DNA from: Eimeria necatrix
Taxonomy: Eukaryota; Apicomplexa; Conoidasida; Eucoccidiorida; Eimeriidae
Length of the DNA stretch: 64,000 nucleotides
Assembly (NCBI RefSeq): GCF_000499385.1
Contig: NW_013654345.1
Span: 1 to 64,000, forward strand
Reading direction: 5' to 3'
Position 1 is the stretch's first letter, and the number at the start of each line of letters is the position of its first letter. The translations under genes and the position numbers were made by a program. The notes beneath the pieces are model-generated. The model was not told the origin of the DNA and did not search any database. It saw only the letters and a program-made list of their open reading frames with translations. Shown piece after piece: positions 35,901-46,360 of this stretch.

Positions 35901-37792
35901 AGGGTTGTTGTTGCTCCTGTCTTGCGTTTCTTCCTCAGATTCCTTTTGCCGCCGCCGACGGCTGTTGCTGCTGTTGCTGTCATCCTGCTGCTGCTGAAGC
36001 GCTTCTGCTTCGAGCAGTTTCTGCACGGGTACGCCCCCAAAGAGACTGACTTTATCCCTTCTGCTGTTGTCTGCTGCTGCTGCTTCTTTTGCTGCCACTG
36101 CTGCTGCAGTGGGGTTGAATACATAGGAATCGAAATAAAGCGCGGCGAAGGACTCCACAGTAAAAACAAACGAAAACTGACTCATTGCAAACAGCAAATT
36201 TCTGTGGCGAGGAGATATCACCACACGAGGAAGGCCCCTCACGGAACACAACGTCTCCAGCGTCTCATTTAACTGCAACAAAACAACACGTGAATATAAC
36301 AAACGAAATCAGTCACGCAACTTGCCGTAGTTAACCGGAAGGTCATGTAAAACTTCAAAATCAGGGAGTGCAGTCGCATTCCACTAGCCAGAGGATAGAC
36401 ACAAAACAGAAAAAACAAGGAGTGCCTTCAATTTATCTGCCTAATAACACGTAAGCCCCACACGTTGTAGCCCATTTGTTTCAGGCATGAATTAGTACTA
36501 GAGCGTGCAACTCAGCCCTCAGCCTGCGCTGCAGCTGACGTGTAAGTACGCCCTTTAGCACTAACAGTTCGGGGCTTGCATTCCATGGATCACAGACTAG
36601 GGTTTGGGACTTGCAAAGCCCTTACCTCGTCTAGCATGCACTTAATTTTATAGTAGGCATCTTGAGGCCTGAGCCTGAGCTCTAAAATGAGTCTGTCTAT
36701 TTTGTTGAGCACCACCACGAGCCCCAACCCTTCCTCTAGCACCTGCGCCAGCTGCGCAGCTCCAGCAGCAGGCAGTCCCTCTAGTGCATCAATGAAATAA
36801 ACAGCACCATCACAAATACGCATAGCAGCACTCGCTTCGTCTGAAAAGCAGACGTGGCCGGGGGTGTCAATAATGTTAAATAGGAAGCTGCGCGGCCCCA
36901 CAAAAGGCACATATGGCTCCGCCTCCTCCCCGCTGCTGCTGCTGTTGCTGCTGTTGCTGCTGTTGCCGTTGCTGCTGCTGTTGCCGTTGCTGCTGTTGTT
37001 CTCGTCGGTCTCCGCCGTCGCCTCTGCTGCCTCCTGCCGCTGCGCTTCCGCGCGCGTTTGGGGGTTCAGGGTGCGTGACCTAAAATGCGCTGAGGTCTGC
37101 AGCACGAGGGATATGGGCACAGCCTTGATGGAGAGGCCCCTCTTCTGCTCGTCGGCTCGGGTGTCTGTGTACCTGCGGAAGTAAGTCTTGTGCCTCTTGT
37201 TCGCGTGGGGGGTGTCCACGTGCTGCGTCAGCAGCGACAGCCCGGGGGGCAAGCGGTGCGGGTGCGTTTCCTCCACCAACATGTCAACGAAAGTGGTCTT
37301 GCCCGAGTGCAAACTGCCCAGGAGGCATATGTTGCGCACGCAGTGCGGGGTGTGCATGAGGCTGGCGAGGTAGTCGAAGGAGAAAGTCGTCTCGGGCAGC
37401 TGTGTCTCCAGCAAATCAAAGTCTGACACCTTAGTCGGAGCTATTATGGGCTCCGTAATCGGCTGCAAATCCTCCTCCTGCACTAGCGTCTCAGCCTCAG
37501 GATACACCTCAGCGGCAGTGGGGTAATACTGCTTCAACTCGTGAGGCACGGGCTTCTGCTGCTGCTGCTGAGAGTCATCTTCGTCCATCCGCACTAAGCC
37601 ACGACGAGCCAGGTCGCCTTCAGCTGCAGAGACACCCCCTCCTGCAGCGCCAGCGGCTGCCGCGGCAGCAGCAGCAGCAGCGTCTGCAGCTGCTGCGGCC
37701 TCTATGGCGGCTTCATCGTCATCCGAGTCCTCTGAGCCCTCCAATTCAGGGCCGATGTAGTTACCGAACTCGTCGTACTGGTCGAGATCCAT
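29956..37792 (-). CDS. EFTUD2: U5 snRNP 116-kDa GTPase (Snu114/EFTUD2)
   Basis: EF-2-like GTPase of the spliceosome that controls Brr2 during activation and disassembly. I read 18 exons: 37792-36626, 36272-35823, 35534-35430, 35195-35107, 34831-34744, 34564-34406, 34243-34129, 33877-33702, 33504-33447, 33010-32889, 32688-32549, 32280-32195, 31671-31571, 31377-31244, 31127-31011, 30775-30668, 30462-30303, 30042-29956. They total 1,153 residues against about 970 in human. The start [16 protein letters not shown] is typical of the family. P-loop [14 protein letters not shown] (about 36857-36873) and NKID are intact, and the EF-2-like C-terminal domains align to KFFDDPMLL. Extra length comes from an N-terminal Ala run and an Asn/Ser-rich insertion between the G2 and G3 regions. 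Between exons 34831-34744 and 34564-34406 a block at about 34682-34701 (reading TVELTAE) may be a mini-exon whose phase I cannot close. The intron after 33702 appears to use a GC donor. Confidence 0.95.
36944..37010 (-). repeat. Asn/Ser codon repeat inside the U5 GTPase G domain
   Basis: Tandem AGCAACAGC/AACGGC codons encode an Asn-Ser-Gly-rich insertion after the Ala/Glu-rich segment and before EEAEPYVPF. Human and yeast homologues have no comparable insertion here, as far as I recall the alignment. Confidence 0.8.
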
Positions 37793-40700
37793 CGTGATAC
37801 CTGCGCGTTCCCTTTTCCTCCTTTCTTCAGTTTTCTGGGGCCCGGCAACGGCTCCACTGCGCGCTGTTCAGACGCTACCGTTACCGCCTCAGAATCGCCC
37901 GTAACTTAGTAAATAGGGACTGCTGAGAAAATTGTGCCCAATGCAAAAGTTCAGAACAGAGTAAAAGGCTGCCGTCCTCGGAGGCGGCAGTGCAAGCCTC
38001 GGGGAGGCGGACAGGGGGGGCTTGCGATATTCCTTGGGTTTCTTATTCGGGATTTCGAACCCAAATCAGCATTTTGATAGGCAAATAATTATGAAACCAC
38101 GGATGGTGCCAAATTCATAGATCCGGCGGCTGCTGCATGCGGTGTTTTTATTAAGCATGCATAACGCGGGGCTGCAATGAGCACAAAATCGGCAGCGCTT
38201 CAAAGAGAAGACAGCTTTCCACATGAAAAGTTTGTTTTGCTTAAAAGCTCTGATTAGAGCCCTTAGAGATGGCAAATTAAGAAAAACAAAACGCTCAAAG
38301 GTCGGGAAGTTTGTGAGCTTTTATTGAGAGCTTACTAACCCCACTGAACGTCCTCACGGCATACTTCATCCAGGCATTCCAAGTTACAATACACACCAAT
38401 AATGGATATGTAGAAAGGCACTTCTAAAGTTTTGGCGTTTTGTTTTGATTTACGCCTTGTTGGAAGTTTTCACGAGCGTTCGTTAAATCATTGTGTGGCA
38501 CATAATGCAAGCTCACAAATTCTTACAAGATTCAGTCACTAATCTCTTATTATCCAACAAGTCATACAATTAAAGGTGTATTAAAGCCGTGTGGGTTGTT
38601 GGTTTGTTGGAAAATAATAGCTTATTTCCTAGCGGCACGGGCAATCAACGCCGTACTAATGGATATCCCAGCATCCCATACTGTAAATATCGTGTCTGCA
38701 TATGTGCTAGGTGAGTTAGGTGATAGAACGCTAAAATATACATACAACACGGAAGAAAGATATGATTCGGTGACGGAATATTTGGAACGAACCACGGCAT
38801 CTACAGGACGGTGTCGCTATCCACTTCAAAAAGCTTCCTGCCACACTCTGTATAACCGCTTCTCCTCTTATGCTTGGTCCAACTGGTTTGGGCTTTCTAC
38901 CGGATTCTGGTTTCTCACTGGAGATATTTTCTGTAATCCGAATGGCTGCGGGGTTATAATTAGCGCCATTAGTGTTGGAGCTCGATTGTCTCAGAAAGTG
39001 TTTTGTTAGGTTCGCCGTACGCTGAGCCTGGCAAGCAAAAAAGCATAAAACATTCTACTCTGCATTCCAGGATAAGCCAAAAAGCTTCAGGATCCCGGTG
39101 CTAATGCCAGATAAACATAGTGAAAGAACCATAGAAGCTGTGTGCGCATGTAAGTGTGTTGCATTTGATGGATTTTATTCAAAACTAACGTTTTGTTGCA
39201 AGAGCTTGCCTTTGCACAAAAGTATGAGCACACTGTCACTTGCTGCAGAGTCATACGTTCTAGTCTACTGACGCTTCGTAGAAACTACTTTCTAAGTATT
39301 TCAGTCTCCGTAATGCTTAGCAACCGTACGATTTCCGTTTTAACTAGTAAAAGTTCTTTTAATGGACTGCAAAGTGGGCTTAACCATACATATAAAACCG
39401 CTAAAGGATAGGTTTTAATTATAATTATATGAACTACCATTTTAAAGAATCAAGCCAAAAAAACGAAAATACAAATATTGTGAGAATCAGACGATCAGAA
39501 CAAGACTATTTTCAAATCGATATTGTACAATTGAAAAAATGTCTAGCCCGAAGCAGTGGGATAGAACCAGCGTCAATTGACTTAGCATATTCTCAAGGGA
39601 TTCAAACGATAAATTTCTATTAGAACGCCTTATCCTCAACAAGTATTCAAATAATTCTGCAGCATTTTGGATGACCATGTATGGTTATGAATTCATTGCA
39701 CTTACTACTGCACGTAGCCTAAAGAAGCTTCATCTAACTCGGCAGATTCTTGGATTAACCAATCTCTCAAGTGGTTTCCGTTAACTTAAAGAATACTCGG
39801 TCTGTAAGGTACGTTTTGAAGAAGGTAAAATCAGTAAATTGGGTTCTTGAGATTATTCTGGGCTTACTGCGTCTTCTGGTGCAACATCGCGTAGAGCAGA
39901 CAAATGTTCAATTATTCTGAAGCAGGAAGCAAATTGTACATTGGTGAATACCTTATTGGCTTTCCTCTTTCAAAGACATATATTTTATTTCCATTATTCC
40001 GCGAACCGTTCCAATTGGCTAAAGGTGATCTGGTATCTCTAGTTTCTTAACATCTATTGGTGTAGTTTTCGCATCCGGTAATACGCGTCGTGCAGTTCTT
40101 GGCCTTTCTGCGGACTAGTGTAGTTCGCTTCTGGCTAAGGCGACGCTATAACTTCCAGTTAACACTTTCGCGTCCTCGTTCGGTGAGTTTGTTCAGTCTA
40201 GCCAGTGCATACTAATTAGATAAGTCATTGTGCTTCGATAACCCATAAAGTCTAGATTCAGTTATATAGCGATAGCTGACCTTATCTGGCTTTATTAGGT
40301 GGAGTTACAAAAGCGTAGATACATTTTCGCATACGTTTTCTCTGCCTACGTGATCTGTTATGTAAAGACCTTTAAAACCTTGTAAGTTAAACTCTAAACA
40401 GAAAGCGGTAAAATGGAATTGTTTGCCCAGTTTCTCTTCCTTTTTCTACCGTTATGATGCAAAAACTGAAGAGCAACGGCCCTCTCTTCGGCCCGTGCGA
40501 AATCCAGACAGTGCGCTCTCTGAAGCTCTAGGTCAAAAGCCTAGGCCTCCAAGAAGTGTAAATCAACATAATCCATTGAGCAGAGTTAAGGGATAAAGGG
40601 GACAACGCTCCGTAGACCCCTGCTTTTGTCCACATGTGCATTGAGATTAACATGAAGCATGCAAGTATTTTAGCATATCAAGTACTTTCAAGTGTATATT

Positions 40701-40881
40701 CATACCATTCGCAGGTACAACTTCGCAGGTTTTGCCATAGTCGCACCATTTATTCTCAGTAAGTACGATGCACTTACCCGTACGCCTTCACCACGACGTC
40801 CAGATTTCCATTTGCTTGAACAACGTGACATACACTATTAAACCAGGTTTTGCGTGCCATACTAATCAATAAATTGTCATT
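37793..40881. other. Repeat-free, AT-richer intergenic stretch
   Basis: About 3 kb between the U5 GTPase start and the OAT stop. It almost completely lacks CAG/CTG runs and is visibly richer in A and T than the flanks, especially 38,500-40,850. The best frame runs from ATG at 38659 to 39009 on the plus strand (116 codons, aromatic-rich, near AWSNWFGLSTGFWFLTGD), with no recognised family. Shorter frames near 39429-39623 are also unassigned. A small GC-rich stem lies near 37972-37992. I looked for fragments of cytochrome b, cox1 and cox3 and did not recognise any. Confidence 0.5.
38659..39009 (+). CDS. Hypothetical 116-residue frame, unrecognised
   Basis: The frame opens with ATG at 38659 and stops at 39009. 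It includes Cys and Trp residues and a hydrophobic C-terminal half (GVIISAISVGA). No signal peptide, domain or neighbouring exon could be identified. It is listed only because it is the longest frame in a 3-kb region otherwise without a gene. Confidence 0.2.
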   Translation: MDIPASHTVNIVSAYVLGELGDRTLKYTYNTEERYDSVTEYLERTTASTGRCRYPLQKASCHTLYNRFSSYAWSNWFGLSTGFWFLTGDIFCNPNGCGVIISAISVGARLSQKVFC

Positions 40882-43035
40882 TCAAGATGTTTTCCTGCAG
40901 AAAACATTTTGAATACGCTGGAGGGCATCTTTCATTTGTGCTTCATCGATGCACAGAGGTGGCAGGAAACGCAGCACATTCCCTCTAGTTGGCCTGCACA
41001 ACACTCCTTCATTTTTTAATTCTATGCAGAGCTGCATAGCTTCACCACTACTCCCATTTATTTCCACAGCATTGAAGAGCCCTCTTCCTCTGATATCTCT
41101 GATCCATTCCAAGTTGTACTTTTCTTTCATCTTACTCAATTCATTCCGCATAAACTGCCCCTGCGTTTTCGCATTCTCAGCCAGTTGTTCATCGACCAGT
41201 ACAGACAACGCCTCATATGCCACTGCGCAAGCCAAGGGGTTCCCGCCATACGTAGAGCCATGGGTGCCAGGTGTAAATACATTCATTACATGTGCATTTG
41301 TGACTACAGCACTGCACGGCACAGTTCCCCCAGTCAAACTCTTCCCCAGAAGGACCACATCTGGCCTCACTCCTTCCCAGTCGCTGGCAAGCATTCGCCC
41401 AGTCCTTCCGAGCCCTGCCTGTATCTCATCAACTATTAATAGCACATTGCGAGACCGGCATAGCTCAGCAGCACCCCGAAGATATCCGTTCTGGGGAATG
41501 ATCACGCCGCCCTCCCCCTGAATAGGCTCCACGAAGAACGCAGCAACATTTGGGTCCTCTAAGGCCTTTTCTAGGGCCGGTAAATCATCGAAGGGTATCA
41601 GCTCGAAGCCTGGTGTATACGGGCCGAAGCTGCAGCCAAACGCAAAAAATAGGCGGCAGAGCGCGGCCAGTGTTTTGCTCTTTCTTGTTGTATTCAGTTT
41701 TTAAACATATTCGTATTTTTCTGGTTCCTTCGGTCGGTCCACTTCATGGAAAATTGCGCACAGAAGTTGGCCTGGCCGCCCTCGATGCTATGCAGTCCGC
41801 TTATCAAACTGGATAGGTTGGTGCATTATGTGAGACCGTACGGGATTTACGTAGAAATTCAGCTATTCGTGACTACCGTACTGCCTATAATTGTCAGGCG
41901 TAGTGGAGGAGCTGGCGGCAGCAATAGTCCGGCCCCAGTAGTTGTTATTGCAAAAGACAATTTTTGCTTTGTTTTCCTTGATGCCCTTCACTTCGTAGCC
42001 CCACTTTCGTGCTGCCTTTATCGCCGTCTCTCCCGCCTCCGCACCTGCGAAAGTGCGCAGCGCCACGAGGTCCAAGTAAATAATAAAACTTTTAGCTACA
42101 GCATTTGATAGTTTGGGGCTGCTAAAACTTATTGCTGCGCTACATTTGGAATCGGGAGAGAGAAAAGGTAGCAACAACACCTGTGTTCATTAGCAACGTT
42201 CGCTCGTAGCCTAGCAGGTCATTTATGAACTTGCAAAGGACAGGCATGCAATCGTTGTGCAAGACGCGACAAGTCAGAGTCAGCCGCTTGGCCTGCATTA
42301 TCAGAGCTTCTGTTATGCGCGGGTGGCAGTGGCCTTGGTTTAGGCTCTGCAAAGAAGGCACACAATTTGGCAGTTCTTTCACCAGCTACAGACTAAATTG
42401 CTGACTTCTGTCTATCAACTTATCTACTGAACCAGTGAGCCTCAGCCCTTGGAACTACCTACGCGCATACGTATCCGCTCCCCCACATGTGTGCATGCAA
42501 GCATAAACTGCTAAGATTTCGGTGCGTTGAAGTGCAATGAACATGCAGGCACTGTTGATGTTGTGTTGTCTATTGGCTGCTGTGTTTGACGGCACCAAAA
42601 ACAGCGGCTATAGCAAAAATGGCAGTAGCAAAGCCAGCACAAGACACAGAAACGGATTAATTGGCAGAAAGGGAAGCGACAGAAGAAAGGTCTCACTGAA
42701 ATCCCGGCAACGAAGTCCAAATACTTGTTTCCATCTATGTCCCATACGTATACTCCTTCACCTCGTGAAATAACAACCGGAGTGGGTACATAATTAGGAG
42801 CACAGTTAGCGGCATCAAGTCTTATGTATTCCTCTTGGCTTTTGGTGCCCACTGCTTTACGGTAATCGTCAAATGATTTGCTTTGCGGGCGGTCGCGCCT
42901 GCCGGTGCTGAAGGAAGCTGAAGCCCTCCAACAACCCAGGCTGCGCAGACACCTACGTGGACCACTGGTTGGGCCAGCGACGCCAACAAACGTTGAAAGG
43001 CCTTGCAGGAGTCGGGGTCTCGCTGAAAGTATCAT
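40882..43035 (-). CDS. OAT: Ornithine aminotransferase
   Basis: PLP-dependent class III aminotransferase that converts ornithine plus 2-oxoglutarate to glutamate semialdehyde and glutamate. Four exons, 43035-42697, 42346-42181, 42044-41885 and 41629-40882, close in phase to 470 residues. Family blocks are present in order: [64 protein letters not shown], the PLP aspartate in [13 protein letters not shown], the Schiff-base lysine in LLGKSLTGG, and [11 protein letters not shown]. The N-terminal 50 residues are rich in Arg and Ser with few acidic residues, as in a mitochondrial presequence, although many apicomplexan homologues are cytosolic. The third intron needs a GC donor (AG|GCAGTA) to keep frame and alignment. 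A GT donor eight bases downstream would break the phase. Confidence 0.93.
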
Positions 43036-44713
43036 AGTGCAGGGTATGTGGATACAACAGCCAATCTTTGCCCTCTTCTGTGTGGTGTCGGCGACGACGG
43101 AGCAGAATGAAAACCCTTTTCGGCTGTGCTGCTGTTTTACTGAAACTTTTCAGCGAAAAACACAAATTGTTTGCTTGAGTAATTTAAATCAGTGTTTACA
43201 CTAAAAGATTAAGTAAGACCAAACAAACAGTGCCGCTGTGCAGCTGCAAATGCAAATGCCCGCCTCTCCGCGGCTTCCTACGAGCCTAAGGATGACAGGA
43301 TTAGGGGAGAAAATTTTGCACATAATCACACATAAAGCCTACTCAATGAAACCAAAGTATCTATATTGTGTAGCACTGTCCTGTTAATCAGTGGAGCGTG
43401 CTCGTGTTCAAGCAGTTTCCCTTAGTGGTTTGCTGCTCGTGCCAATCGGAGCAATTAGGCTGTTTCTGTACTTTCCTCCCTTTAAGCACTCTCCACTCAA
43501 ACAAGTTAAACAAACTAACTGAAATAATTTTTTTGTGCGTTGTCTCAATAGGTGGTGCGAGAAGGCAGCTCCTCGGAATGCATGGAGATGCTCTCCAGTG
43601 GTCACTTCCCACTCCGCTACAACGGGCTGTGTGACCCAAAATAAGGGTTCAGAAACAGAGCCGCTGCACTTCTATTTGATTCTGACTATTGAAAGCGCGT
43701 TTATAGCACTTTTGCAGCACTACTACTGAGTCCTAAAACACTAGACTGATGTCGGAGTGGCTGCCGAGGAAAAGCCTAGTTGCCCGTGGCAACAGAATCT
43801 AATTTGAGTCCACACCCCATCCCATAGAGGCTGAAATATCCGATAGAGCTGAATACAACTTCGCGGCTGGACCACTACAGGCGACCGAATCCACGTGCTC
43901 CTTCACCACGTCCTGCGGGCACTGCCTTGCCTCCACTCTTGGAAAGTTATTTCCCAGGTTCGGTAAAGGCACACACGATTTTCATCTGTGTCATTATTTA
44001 ACCTCCACTGTGTGCATTCCTCGCTCACACAGCCGATTGCATGTCTATGCACAAACGCGCATTGATGCCGCACCCACACGGGCGTTCCTGTGAGCTCTTC
44101 TGCTCAAATCTGTAAAAAGCAAAATCTCTGACTGGGCGACTTCAGTTAGTTCTATTGGTCTGTTAAAAGGTTGTCTTGTCCACCGCCTCACTTTCAAACT
44201 AGGCAAAGTAGACAGCAAAACTGGAGTTTGTGACACCCTGCAAGAACCCAAACTCACCACCCTGTCTGTCCAAAACAAAAAACTACGCGTTGCTTGCACC
44301 ACTGCAAAACTTTGTTCACAAAACTGCGTTTGACAGTATGCCATCTGTGCATCTCAAATCCTCTATTCAATGTCAAGCTGCCTGTACAGTTCCTATTGCT
44401 TGTGCATCCCACACTGCCTGTATTTCTGGTGTTTGTGCACCTCAGACTGCTTGGAGACCTCCAGCAGTTTGTGCACCTCCTGGTGCCTCTGCGCATCCCG
44501 TTGTGTGTACAACCCAAGCTGTCTGTACATCTTATTAGGGAAGGCAGCTAATAATTCCCACGTGACATCAACTGCCCAGTAGAGGACGAGGCAAAAAGCT
44601 GTATTGTTCCGCACCGCAACAAAACTTATTGGCTGAAGACAAAGCATCAAGACAAATACATGAATGCATTGCTTATCTACCGCTCCAAAAAGATGAAAAA
44701 ACTGAAATAGCCC
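43036..44713. other. Intergenic stretch with a TGTGCA/TGTACA-rich repeat
   Basis: No confident gene. Several short frames occur on both strands, but none has family features. Positions 44366-44535 hold imperfect repeats (listed separately). The left part probably contains the OAT promoter and 5' UTR. Confidence 0.5.
44366..44535 (+). repeat. Diverged minisatellite with TGTGCA/TGTACA cores
   Basis: Irregular units of about 27-30 bases each contain a TGTGCA or TGTACA core followed by CCTCC/CCCAC-type sequence. All frames give repetitive Cys, Val, His and Leu peptides. It resembles the TGTACA-containing minisatellite at 9160-9300 in core but not in full unit. Confidence 0.55.
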
Positions 44714-46360
44714 TTAACTTTCCCCCTTCGTCTGTGCCTGTTCCTGCTGCTTTTTCTTCCTCTGCAATTCGCCGAAGGCTGCCGCCTCTAGCTGTTGCAT
44801 GCTCATGCTTGCTGCCACCTTGGAGCCTCCCAACCACTCCCAACCTTCCTCTTTTTCTGCTTCCGCTTGCTGCTGCTCAGCTGCTGCTAGACCCCTTGCG
44901 CCGCAGCTCTTCACGTACTCCAAAATGCGAGCAGCTGCGGCGCTAGTGGGCCGACAACCCAAGGTTCCGTCCAGGCCAAAGGCAGTAGCAGCATGCCTGG
45001 CTTCTGCATCATTGAGAGTGCTATCAGTGCTACTGCTGCTGCTGCGTAGTGGCACACTACAGTTGCTTTTAGTCAGTGAAGCAGGAGCCGGAGTGCTGAG
45101 CGGAATGTCTGCAGTAGCAGCAGCAGCAGCTTGCTCAGCTGCCAGAGCAGCAGCAAAGGCACCTGCTGCTTCTTCAGTCTCTCTTGCGATACCGAGCACC
45201 ACTTCTTCATCCAATTCATCTGCATTTGCATCCTCTGCGGGCTTCGATGCTGTAGGCGCACCTCCATTTGCCTCATTTTGCTGCTGCTGATCAGAGGTGC
45301 CAGCAACGTTTCTGATTCTCAGAAATAGCTTTTCAAAGCCTTTGGACTTATCCGCAAGCTTGACAGTAGGTCGGTCTTTCCGTTCGCGTTTTTCTTTGGA
45401 CTGTCGCTGCCGCTGCAGGAGCAGCGCCGCCTCAATTGCTCGTTCTCGGGAAGAGAAGGAGACGCAGGCGAGGCCTTTGGCCTTTGTAAAAAGGCACAGA
45501 TCGACAGCGCCATGCTCGTAGAGCTCGGCACATAAGGAAGCAGGGGTTGGGGAGTATGCGTCAACTGCGGCAGCTGCTGCTGTGCCGCCGCTGTTATTCG
45601 CTCCGGGCGCCGTATCTGACGCCAAAGCTGGCTCTGGCGGCCATGACAACAAAACAGATCTTTTTAAAATGTCATCTGTAAATTCCTCTGCCTGTACAGT
45701 TTCCCCTGAATTCGGGGAATACGCTGCGCTGCTCTGATGCTGCTGCCGCTGCAACAATAGTCGTGCAGAATGGTCTTTAAAAAGGTCACGTCTAGCCTGA
45801 CTATCCGCTTCGCGTCTCTGCCTTAGAAGAGCCTCATTACGCTCTCTGATTTCTCTTAACTTCTCCTCTTCAGTGTTGACTTTGGGGCCCCTGCGGGCTT
45901 CCGCCTCCCTACGCTCCAACTCCGCCTTGAATCGTTGTCGCTCTCTGTCCTTCTCTGTCCACCGCAGCTGCTGCTGCTCCCGTTGATCCCGCAAAGCAAG
46001 CAACGACCGAAGGTGCCGATGATATCCTTCTCGCTGCTCGCGGCTAGAGAGATAGGCGAAAGCCAAGTTCACAATTAAGAAGGCAGCAGCAGCCTCAGCC
46101 TCCCTCCCTTTGTTCTTGTCTGGATGCGCTCTAAGGGCAGCCCGGCGATACGCTGTGCCGATGGCTTTTAGAGAAAGAGCCTCGCGGGACTCTACAGAAG
46201 ATAAGTCTGCTGCTGCTTCTTGCACAGTGACAGGGTTCCCGTGCTCAGGCAAACAGAGCCCCAGTACGGTGTACGGGCATTGACCCTTTAGGCCAGCTGG
46301 AAGCGACCACTGAGACCCCTCCATTTTTATTATCGCTATACTAGGAAGATCTCGCAACAA
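44714..46360 (-). CDS. DNAJC17: DNAJC17-like protein: J domain plus RRM-like domain
   Basis: A single exon of 548 codons. The J domain occupies about residues 25-110: YTVLGL opening, a family-atypical insertion, then AYRRAALRAHPDKN with the HPD motif near residue 78, and AFAYLSS. A long charged, probably coiled-coil helix follows (residues 110-200, Glu/Arg-rich, with EKLREIRERNEALLRQRR). An RRM-like segment follows at about 235-310 (SVLLSWPPEP ... GAVDLCLFTKAKGLACVSF), and the C-terminus is Ala/Glu-rich. J plus coiled coil plus RRM is the DNAJC17 (yeast Cwc23) layout, a cochaperone linked to spliceosome disassembly. The role here is inferred from architecture. A second Met at codon 12 (MEGSQW) could be the true start. 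Confidence 0.85.
   Translation of the reverse strand: MLRDLPSIAIIKMEGSQWSLPAGLKGQCPYTVLGLCLPEHGNPVTVQEAAADLSSVESREALSLKAIGTAYRRAALRAHPDKNKGREAEAAAAFLIVNLAFAYLSSREQREGYHRHLRSLLALRDQREQQQLRWTEKDRERQRFKAELERREAEARRGPKVNTEEEKLREIRERNEALLRQRREADSQARRDLFKDHSARLLLQRQQHQSSAAYSPNSGETVQAEEFTDDILKRSVLLSWPPEPALASDTAPGANNSGGTAAAAAVDAYSPTPASLCAELYEHGAVDLCLFTKAKGLACVSFSSRERAIEAALLLQRQRQSKEKRERKDRPTVKLADKSKGFEKLFLRIRNVAGTSDQQQQNEANGGAPTASKPAEDANADELDEEVVLGIARETEEAAGAFAAALAAEQAAAAATADIPLSTPAPASLTKSNCSVPLRSSSSSTDSTLNDAEARHAATAFGLDGTLGCRPTSAAAARILEYVKSCGARGLAAAEQQQAEAEKEEGWEWLGGSKVAASMSMQQLEAAAFGELQRKKKQQEQAQTKGES

Noticed and set aside
37793..40881. Nuclear copy of mitochondrial DNA
   Set aside because: It was considered because of the composition shift. 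I could not recognise cytochrome b, cox1, cox3 or universal rRNA motifs on either strand, so no call was made.
40949..41521. 190-codon plus-strand frame opposite OAT
   Set aside because: It is antisense to the catalytic exon of ornithine aminotransferase. It is a shadow frame.
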